NCBI RefSeq assembly: GCF_003030345.1
Contig: NZ_CP028158.1
Coordinates: 5,952,001-6,016,000, forward strand
Source: Plantactinospora sp. BC1
GTDB lineage: Bacteria > Actinomycetota > Actinomycetes > Mycobacteriales > Micromonosporaceae
Reading direction: 5' to 3'
Length of the DNA: 64,000 nt
Positions 35,990 to 42,077 of the stretch are shown one piece after another. The notes beneath the pieces are model-generated. The model was not told where the DNA came from and searched no databases. It was given only the letters and a program-made list of their open reading frames with translations. Both the position numbers and the translations under genes were made by a program. Numbering within the stretch: the first letter of the stretch is position 1; every line of letters starts with the position of its first letter.

Positions 35990-36449
35990 CGAAAAGCTGT
36001 CGCTTCCGGACCTGTACGAGGTCGTCAACCGGGCCCGTTTCCCGGAGCAGCCGCCCCTGGACGACGTCAAGGGGATGCGCGGCGCGCGCTCCGACGTGGA
36101 CGGGTTCGTCCAGGAACTGGGCTGGGAGGTCGACCCCGAGGTGGCCGGCAGGCTGGCGCACGTGGTGGTGACCCTGCGCCACCTCGGCTGCGAGTGCGAC
36201 ATGGACTTCTTCAGCCCGTACGCGGCCGCGGCCGAGCGGCTCGTCGTCCAGGAGCTCGATCTGCTCCCGTCGAACTCCGCCAGCACCGACCGGGCCGCCG
36301 CGGTGGTACGGATGGTGCTCCTCGACGCCGCGCTGGCCACGGTACGCCGGATGGCGCAGGAGCACTTCGTGGCCCAGCGATTCGACGCGGCGTCATCCGC
36401 GACCGGTGAGACCGGCGCGGTGGGTCAGCGCACCGGGGTGGCGAACTGA
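35772..36449 (+). CDS. MerR-family transcriptional regulator
   Basis: A 225-residue regulator with the MerR winged helix at the N-terminus (MRISDLSRRTGVSVATIKFYLRRGLL, YNERHLHRIRLIRAFTNIGQL). The C-terminal part, with LGWEVDPEVAGRLAHVVVTL and CECDMDFFSPYA, is a helical effector domain without a motif I can assign. It probably responds to an organic ligand or to redox state. It lies directly after the AraC gene and converges, with a 25-base overlap, on the TIGR03084-like gene. Confidence 0.88.
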   Translation: MRISDLSRRTGVSVATIKFYLRRGLLPKGVPTQRNQAEYNERHLHRIRLIRAFTNIGQLDLSTVGELLAAIDDEKLSLPDLYEVVNRARFPEQPPLDDVKGMRGARSDVDGFVQELGWEVDPEVAGRLAHVVVTLRHLGCECDMDFFSPYAAAAERLVVQELDLLPSNSASTDRAAAVVRMVLLDAALATVRRMAQEHFVAQRFDAASSATGETGAVGQRTGVAN

Positions 36450-37225
36450 CCGGGGCGGCGCCCCGGGCCGGCCGGCCCGCGGTACGCCTGGGCGATGTCG
36501 AGCCACCGGTCGGCCTCCACGCCCGTCGCCGTGAGGTCGAGATCGTCCCGGTGCCGACGCCTCGTCACCAGCAGGCAGAAGTCGACCGCCGAACCGGTGA
36601 TCCGGTTCTCCCCGTCGGCCGGGCCGAACGTCCAGAGCGTGCCTGACGGCGCGGTCAGCTCGAAGCGCAACTCGACCTCCGGAGTCGGCAGGTCACGCGC
36701 CTGGTAGCCGAAGTCCCAGGTGCGTACCGCGAAGGCGACCAGGTGGCCGACCCGATCGGTGTGCTCACGCCGTACGCCGAGCGCGTCGGCGATGTCCTGG
36801 CCGTGCCCGAAGAGCTCCATCAGGCCCGCCGAGGCGAGTACGGCCGCCGGGAGCGGGCGGACCAGCCACGGCACGACCCGGTCCGGCGGTACGGCCGCGA
36901 GCGCCTGCTCCGCACGGGCGCGTTCGGCACGCCAGCGGCTGAGCAGGACGTCCGGCGGCTCGGCCAGGAACTCGGCCATCGCGTGCGCCACGTTCGCGTT
37001 GAAGTTGGGACTGAGCTGCGAGGTCATCGCGGTGAACCGATCCGGGTCCACCACGGCCAGCGCCGCCATCCGGAAGGTGGCGGACAGGTGGGCGACCTGG
37101 TGTGCGATCGTCCAACCCGGCGCCGGTGTGGGCAGCGCCCACTCGGCGGCGTCGAGCCCACTCACCATGCGGTCGACCTCGTCGCCCTCCACGACGAGGT
37201 CCTGGACCACTCTTGTCTCGGTCAT
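36425..37225 (-). CDS. TIGR03084-like metal-binding protein (DinB/MDMPI fold)
   Basis: A 266-residue protein. WTIAHQVAHLSATFRMAA and LFGHGQDIADALGV carry the three histidines of the MDMPI/DinB four-helix bundle, and the C-terminal FELTAPSGTLWTFGP...DDLDLTATG matches the TIGR03084 wing. Family members are presumed metal-dependent and mycothiol-linked, with unknown substrates. The gene is distinct from the DinB-like gene at 12060 but of related fold. Only 21 bases separate it from the SgcJ-like gene upstream, so the two are probably co-transcribed. Confidence 0.8.
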   Translation of the reverse strand: MTETRVVQDLVVEGDEVDRMVSGLDAAEWALPTPAPGWTIAHQVAHLSATFRMAALAVVDPDRFTAMTSQLSPNFNANVAHAMAEFLAEPPDVLLSRWRAERARAEQALAAVPPDRVVPWLVRPLPAAVLASAGLMELFGHGQDIADALGVRREHTDRVGHLVAFAVRTWDFGYQARDLPTPEVELRFELTAPSGTLWTFGPADGENRITGSAVDFCLLVTRRRHRDDLDLTATGVEADRWLDIAQAYRGPAGPGRRPGQFATPVR

Positions 37226-37246
37226 GCGTCTACCGCCTCTCCTGGA

Positions 37247-37672
37247 CTATCGGGCCGGATCGCGCGGGCAGTTGTGGTAGACCGCCAGCAGCCATGCGTC
37301 ACCGCGCTTCACCAAGATCCAGGACGCCCGGATGGCCGCCTCGGCGGAGAGTTCCGACTCGCCGGGGGCGAGCACTCCGCCGACCGTCGTCAGCGCGACC
37401 GCGCCGGGCGCGAGCGGGACGACCTCGACCGGCTGGCCCGTCACCCGGGTCCCCCGGTAGGCGCCGGCGAATTGCGCCGCCATGAACGAACGGATCTCGT
37501 CGCGCCCCTTCCGGTAGACCCCGGGAAGAATGAGCGCGCCGTCCTGGGTGAAAAGCTCGGCGAATCCGTCGGCATCGTGCTTCGCCCAGATTTCCACCAT
37601 GCGGGCGGGGACTGCGGCAATCGCGGCACGGTCGGCCTCGGCGGCCGTTGTCGCTGGTCCGGTAATCGTCAT
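37247..37672 (-). CDS. SgcJ/EcaC-type NTF2-like protein
   Basis: A 141-residue SnoaL/NTF2-like protein of the SgcJ/EcaC family (TIGR02246): VEIWAKHDADGFAELFTQDGALILPG, GRDEIRSFMAAQFAG and the closing SWILVKRGDAWLLAVYHNCP. SgcJ is found in nine-membered enediyne clusters and is linked to early polyene formation. This hit is the main reason to extend the cluster boundary to here. I chose the ATG at 37672, with GAGGCGAGG upstream, over a GTG twelve bases earlier. Confidence 0.82.
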   Translation of the reverse strand: MTITGPATTAAEADRAAIAAVPARMVEIWAKHDADGFAELFTQDGALILPGVYRKGRDEIRSFMAAQFAGAYRGTRVTGQPVEVVPLAPGAVALTTVGGVLAPGESELSAEAAIRASWILVKRGDAWLLAVYHNCPRDPAR

Positions 37673-37924
37673 GCCTCGCCTCACTTCCTGTCGAATCCTC
37701 GCGAGCTGCCGAGCCCCTTGGCGGGCGATCTCCTCGCTGGGATCACCCTGGCACGCGGGCCGGGACGACGCATCTCTGGTCTTGCGGCGTCACCGACCGA
37801 CCCGACGCCGATGCGGGCGTACCGCCGCCACCGAAGGAAATTGACGTCTGACAATTGCGCACACCAGCAGCATCGCGGTGCCGCCCGGCGGGTCCCGACC
37901 ATGGCGGACCGTCGAAAGGTGCGC

Positions 37925-38374
37925 CTAGACCCGTGGAATGTCGAACAGCTGCGGAAACCTCGCGGTCAGCCCGAGGTCGCCCTTCGTCTTGAGCTTTCCC
38001 TTCATCGCCAGCGTGACCGGGTGGGCGTTTCCGGTCACCATCCGGAGGAAGTCGACCGCGCCGACGGTCAGCGTCAGCTTCGGCTGCCGCTGCGGCTCGG
38101 GCGACAGCGCGCAGGCCCCACCGTCGATGACGATCTCGTAGACGTCCACGGCACCGTCCGGTCCGTCGCCGATCCTCCAGTGCACCACCGCCGACGTACC
38201 GCCGGCCCGGTCGCCCCGGAAGACGCCCGGCATCCGCCCGACCACCGTGTCCAGTACCGCCCGGCGCCGGCTGCCGCACATCAGCGCCCGCAGCTCGTCG
38301 GTCGGGGTCGCCTTGACCAGCAGGGCCAACTCACGAGCGTCCAGCGTTGCCGGATCGAGGTCCTCGATGGGCAT
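37925..38374 (-). CDS. SCP2-like sterol-carrier domain protein
   Basis: A 149-residue protein made almost entirely of an SCP2-like domain: VVHWRIGDGPDGAVDVYEIVIDGGACAL, PKLTLTVGAVDFLRMVTGNAHPVTLAMKGKLKTKGDL. SCP2 domains bind hydrophobic molecules, and free-standing bacterial ones have no firm function. It may belong to the enediyne cluster, to the peptide cassette, or to neither; 251 bases separate it from the SgcJ-like gene and 373 from the peptide gene. ATG with GGGAGG upstream. Confidence 0.8.
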   Translation of the reverse strand: MPIEDLDPATLDARELALLVKATPTDELRALMCGSRRRAVLDTVVGRMPGVFRGDRAGGTSAVVHWRIGDGPDGAVDVYEIVIDGGACALSPEPQRQPKLTLTVGAVDFLRMVTGNAHPVTLAMKGKLKTKGDLGLTARFPQLFDIPRV

Positions 38375-38747
38375 CTCATCCTCCCGGTGGCACGACCGCA
38401 CCGGTCGTCACCAGGCCCGGCCGGGGCGAGCCCGCTGCCGGTGGGCTGGTGCGCCGGTGCCTGTCCATCCTGGTCACCGGCGCGGCCACCGCTCATCTCC
38501 TGACTTGCTGTCCGCCGTCGAGACCGGAGGCGTGCCTGGCCGGGGTCGCCGAGCCGGCGTGCCGAACGTGCCGACGTACCGGCCGGTCGCCTGAGCCGTG
38601 GTGCGGCCGGCTCTGAGTACCGGTACCCAGAGCCGGCAGGGGCTGGAAGCAGCGGCGCCGGGCCGGATCCGGCGCGCCGATCGGAGCGGCCCCGCAGCAG
38701 CGGATCGCTCCCGGCGCGCCGGCCGGCCCGGCACCGGGATCAGTCGG
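38375..38747. other. Intergenic region between peptide gene and SCP2 gene
   Basis: In these 373 bases I see only the palindrome at 38606-38637 and presumably the SCP2 promoter. Open frames here read as GC-rich shadows. Confidence 0.5.
38606..38637. terminator. Long palindrome, likely terminator of the peptide gene
   Basis: Arms GCCGGCTCTG (38606-38615) and CAGAGCCGGC (38628-38637) pair perfectly. The bases between contain GTACCGGTAC, itself self-complementary, so nearly all 32 bases can pair. It lies about 110 bases past the stop of the minus-strand peptide gene. No T tract follows. Confidence 0.6.
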
Positions 38748-38942
38748 TCAGCAGCCGCAGCCGTCGTTCGCCCACGGGGTGCAGTATCCGCTGCCGTCGT
38801 GGCACTGGCGCCGCTGCGCCTGCCCGCGCCCGCCGCAGCCGGTGGGCAGGCAACGGTACTGCGGGATCCACAGGGCCGACGCCTTCACCTCGGGGACGAC
38901 CAAGCCGACCAGCCGGTCGGTCAGCGCACGAAACTTCGACAC
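38748..38942 (-). CDS. Cys-rich small peptide precursor (putative)
   Basis: A 64-residue peptide. Residues 1-23 are a leader-like amphipathic part (MSKFRALTDRLVGLVV...) ending in A21-S22-A23, the -3/-1 pattern used by S26 signal peptidases. Residues 24-64 hold six cysteines (31, 36, 47, 54, 62, 64) and end DGCGC, with an RRQC and a GYC motif between. There is no long hydrophobic Sec signal. The GTG start has GGAGG fourteen bases and AAGG about seven bases upstream. It is divergent from the thioredoxin-ABC-peptidase operon, which supplies what such a peptide would need: disulfide chemistry, export and leader removal. I recognise no described family. No modification enzyme (lanthionine, radical SAM, YcaO) is nearby. 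Confidence 0.65.
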   Translation of the reverse strand: MSKFRALTDRLVGLVVPEVKASALWIPQYRCLPTGCGGRGQAQRRQCHDGSGYCTPWANDGCGC

Positions 38943-39019
38943 GCTTCACCTTCTTTCCTCCGCCGACCGCGGGGCGCGGTCGCGCGGCGCCGACGCTAGA
39001 CCGCCGCCGTACGTGATCA

Positions 39020-39048
39020 ATACATGGCGCGATGTAGGCGCCATGTAT
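39020..39048. promoter_or_regulatory. Inverted-repeat operator in the divergent promoter
   Basis: A perfect 11-bp inverted repeat, ATACATGGCGC (39020-39030) and GCGCCATGTAT (39038-39048), with a 7-base spacer. It is centred between the divergent peptide and thioredoxin genes and is a likely binding site for a dimeric regulator. The SARP at 42078 is one candidate, although SARPs usually bind direct repeats. Confidence 0.65.
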
Positions 39049-39105
39049 CCGAACGTGCGTACAGTCACCCGGCTGCACTTCGCCCCGGAGCTCGGAGGAG
39101 TACCC

Positions 39106-39636
39106 ATGCTGCCGATCCTGACCGCCGCCGTCGTCCTGGTCGGCGCGCTCGGCCTGCTGAACCTGGCCCTGACGCTGGGGCTGGTCCGACGGATGCGCCA
39201 GTACGGGCACCTGCTCGAAGGGCTGGAGCCGGCGGAGCTGGGCGCCTCGACCAAACCGGTCGGCTCGGCCGTCGCGCCGTTCACCGCGACCGCGCTCGAC
39301 GGGACCGTCGTCGATGCCGACTGGTTCACCGAGCCGGTCGTGGTCGGGTTCTTCTCGCCCGGCTGCCCCGCCTGCAAGGACCTGATCCCCGGCTTCGTCG
39401 CCGTCGCGGCTACCCGGCGGGCGCTCGCGGTCGTGGAGAAGGGGCCGGAGCCGGCCGACGAGTACACGGAGCCGCTGTCCCGGGTCGCCACCGTACTCGC
39501 CGACGAGCAGGCTCGCGGCGCGGTCGCGGCGTTCGGGGTACGCGCCTTCCCGGCCGTCTGCCAGGTCGACGCGACTGGCGTGATCACCGGGACCGGCGTA
39601 CACCTGGTTCCGTCGCACGCCCCGGTGGCGGCGTGA
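39106..39636 (+). CDS. Membrane-anchored TlpA/MauD-like thioredoxin
   Basis: A 176-residue protein with an N-terminal anchor (about 1-27) that places the domain outside the membrane, followed by a thioredoxin fold with the active site FFSPGCPACKDLIPG (CPAC) and the cis-Pro region VRAFPAVCQVD. The arrangement resembles MauD and TlpA, which handle disulfides in exported proteins; MauD serves the Cys-rich methylamine dehydrogenase small subunit. The obvious client here is the six-cysteine peptide encoded divergently. ATG with GGAGG eight bases upstream; coupled (GTGA) to the ABC gene. Confidence 0.85.
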   Translation: MLPILTAAVVLVGALGLLNLALTLGLVRRMRQYGHLLEGLEPAELGASTKPVGSAVAPFTATALDGTVVDADWFTEPVVVGFFSPGCPACKDLIPGFVAVAATRRALAVVEKGPEPADEYTEPLSRVATVLADEQARGAVAAFGVRAFPAVCQVDATGVITGTGVHLVPSHAPVAA

Positions 39637-41438
39637 GGCTGGTACGGACGCTCGGCAGGGCGGTCGGCCTCGCGGCCCGGGCCGCGCCGGGCGCCCTCGC
39701 CGTCCTGGTGGCGCTCACGGTGGCCGCCGCCGCCGTGCCGGTCGTGGCGGCCTGGTTCACCAAGGGCATGCTCGACGAATTGGCCAGCCCGCGACCGGCC
39801 TGGTCCGCCCTGGCCGGCATCGTCGCCGGGCTCCTGGTCGCCGGCCTGGTCGGCGCGGTGCAGCCGCACCTGTCGGAGTACGTGCAGGAAGACCTCGGAC
39901 GCCGGGCGAGCCTCGTCGCGCAGGACCGGTTGTACCGCGCGGTCAACCGCTTCCAGGGGCTCGGCCGGTTCGAGGACCCCGACTTCCTCGACCGGCTCCG
40001 GATGGCCCAGCAGACCGGCCAGGAGACGCCGGGCCAGATCATCCTGACCGCGCTCGGACTGGTCCGGACCAGCGTCACCATGGTCGGCTTCTTCGGCATG
40101 CTGCTGGTGGTCGCCCCGCAGATGGCCTGGATCGTCGTGCTGGGCGCCGTACCCACCTTCGTCGGGGAGGTGCGGCTCGCCCGGCGGCGGGTCCGGACGA
40201 CCCTCGAAATCACCGCGCTGGAACGGCGGGAGACGTTCTACGCCCGACTCCTCGGTGACGTGGCCGCCGCCAAGGAGATCCGGCTGTTCCACCTCGGCGA
40301 CCACCTGCGTCGGCGGATGAGGCGCGACCGTACGTCGATCAACCTGCTACACCGGCGGATGGACCGGTGGACGCTGCTCACCCAGGGCGGACTGGCCCTG
40401 GCGGCGGCCGGGATCGCGGCCGCCGGGCTGTTCTGGGCGGTACGCTCCGCCGTGGCCGGCACGCTGACCGTGGGGGACGTCTCCGTCTTCGTGGCGGCGG
40501 TGGCGTCGGTGCAGACCAGCCTCGGCGCAATGGCGACCGGCCTGGCCGTCGGGCACCAGCATCTGCTGATCTTCGAGCGGTACCTCGACGTCGTCCGCGC
40601 CGGTCCCGACCTGCCGCCGGCCGGGTCGCCCCGGCCGCTGCCCGGGTTGCGCCGTGGCATCGTGTTGCGCGACGTCTGGTTCCGCTATTCCGACGACCAT
40701 CCGTGGATCCTGCGCGGTGTGGACCTGACCATCCCCTGCGGCCAGGCGGTCGCGCTGGTCGGGGTCAACGGCGCCGGCAAGAGCACGCTGGTGAAGCTGC
40801 TGTGCCGCTTCTACGACCCGACCCGCGGCGCCATCCTCTGGGACGGCGTCGACCTGCGGGAGGTGCCGGTGGAGTCGCTGCGCGAGCGGCTCAGCGGCAT
40901 CTTCCAGGATTTCATGCACTACGACCTCACCGTCCGCGACAACATCGCCTTCGGCGACCTGGCGGTGGCCGACGACGAGCCGGCGGTGACCCGGGCCGCC
41001 GAGCGCGCCGGGATCCACACCGTCCTCGCCGGGCTGCCGAACGGTTACGACACCATGCTGACCCGGCTCTTCGCCGACGACAGCGCGCAGGCGGGCGTGG
41101 TGCTCTCCGGCGGCCAGTGGCAGCGGGTGGCACTCGCCCGCGCGCTCGTCCGGGACGAGCGGGACCTGCTCATCCTGGACGAGCCGAGCGCGGGGCTCGA
41201 CGCCGAGGCCGAGTACGAGATCCATCACCGGCTGCGCGAGCACCGGGCCGGGCAGACGAGCCTGCTCATCTCGCACCGGCTCGGCGCGGTCCGCGACGCC
41301 GACACGATCGTGGTGCTCGACGGTGGCGTGGTGATCGAGCAGGGCGACCACGACACGCTCGTCGCGGCGGACGGACACTACGCCCGGCTCTTCGCGATGC
41401 AGGCCGAGGGGTACGCGACCGTGGGGGCGCACCGGTGA
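39633..41438 (+). CDS. Export ABC transporter, fused membrane and ATPase domains
   Basis: 601 residues. The six-helix type I export domain (about 1-320) is followed by an ATPase domain with Walker A GVNGAGKST at 377, the signature LSGGQWQRV at about 491, Walker B DLLILDEPSAG at about 511, and the H-loop LISHRLGAV. No C39 peptidase domain is present at the N-terminus, so leader removal must be by another enzyme, and the S26-like protease gene follows directly (GTGA overlap). Transporters of this half-size type act as homodimers and often export peptides. Confidence 0.9.
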   Translation: MRLVRTLGRAVGLAARAAPGALAVLVALTVAAAAVPVVAAWFTKGMLDELASPRPAWSALAGIVAGLLVAGLVGAVQPHLSEYVQEDLGRRASLVAQDRLYRAVNRFQGLGRFEDPDFLDRLRMAQQTGQETPGQIILTALGLVRTSVTMVGFFGMLLVVAPQMAWIVVLGAVPTFVGEVRLARRRVRTTLEITALERRETFYARLLGDVAAAKEIRLFHLGDHLRRRMRRDRTSINLLHRRMDRWTLLTQGGLALAAAGIAAAGLFWAVRSAVAGTLTVGDVSVFVAAVASVQTSLGAMATGLAVGHQHLLIFERYLDVVRAGPDLPPAGSPRPLPGLRRGIVLRDVWFRYSDDHPWILRGVDLTIPCGQAVALVGVNGAGKSTLVKLLCRFYDPTRGAILWDGVDLREVPVESLRERLSGIFQDFMHYDLTVRDNIAFGDLAVADDEPAVTRAAERAGIHTVLAGLPNGYDTMLTRLFADDSAQAGVVLSGGQWQRVALARALVRDERDLLILDEPSAGLDAEAEYEIHHRLREHRAGQTSLLISHRLGAVRDADTIVVLDGGVVIEQGDHDTLVAADGHYARLFAMQAEGYATVGAHR

Positions 41439-41953
41439 GGACGGCGCTGGCGGTCTGCGGCCTGCTGATCGCGACGGGCGGCTGGGTCGGCTGGTTGCGC
41501 GCCCGGCTCGTCGTGGTCACGGTCGAGGGCGGCAGCATGGAACCGACGCTGCACGGCCGGGACCGGATCGTGGTCCGCCGCACGCCGGCCCGCCGGCTGC
41601 GGGTCGGCCAGATCGTGGTACTGGAGCAGCCGCGACCCGGGCCGCGACCCGGCGGTCCGACCTCCGGCGGCGGTATCCGAGGCCGTCGCTGGATGATCAA
41701 GCGCCTCGCCGCGCTCCCCGGCGACCCGCTGCCGCCCGGTGTCACAGTGGACGGTGGCGCCGCCTCGGTGCCGGCCGGCCGGGTGGTCGTGCTCGGCGAC
41801 AACCGCGACGCCAGCACCGACTCGCGGACGTTCGGGCCGGTACCACTCGACCAGGTGCTCGGCGTCGCGCTGCGCCGATACGCCGGAGGCGGACCCATCA
41901 TCGCGGAGACCCCTCACCGCCCGGCCGGGTCGGGCCCACCGGCCGCGGCCTGA
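41435..41953 (+). CDS. S26 signal-peptidase-like serine protease
   Basis: A 172-residue protein with one N-terminal helix (about 4-22), the catalytic serine Ser34 in EGGSMEPTL, the general base Lys89 in RWMIKRLAALPGD and the box E segment GDNRDASTDSR. All catalytic parts of a type I (LepB-like) signal peptidase are present, but the protein is short. Its operon position after a peptide-type ABC exporter suggests a dedicated processing protease for the Cys-rich precursor. GTG start overlapping the ABC stop. Confidence 0.88.
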   Translation: MRTALAVCGLLIATGGWVGWLRARLVVVTVEGGSMEPTLHGRDRIVVRRTPARRLRVGQIVVLEQPRPGPRPGGPTSGGGIRGRRWMIKRLAALPGDPLPPGVTVDGGAASVPAGRVVVLGDNRDASTDSRTFGPVPLDQVLGVALRRYAGGGPIIAETPHRPAGSGPPAAA

Positions 41954-42077
41954 GGCCCGGCACCGTCCACATCGGCCGGCCCGGTCCACAGGCCACTTCG
42001 GCCGCTGTGGATATTGAAGCTCTCCATCTCCCGTGGTACGCATACCTCACATGGGTCGACTGTCGGGGGAGGCGGCC

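Noticed and set aside
39020-39048. Palindrome between peptide and thioredoxin genes as a terminator
   Set aside because: It lies upstream of both divergent genes with no T tract, so an operator is more sensible.
38740-39618. Long minus-strand frame over the peptide and thioredoxin genes
   Set aside because: It is the antisense of the thioredoxin gene and runs through the peptide in a different frame without any domain.
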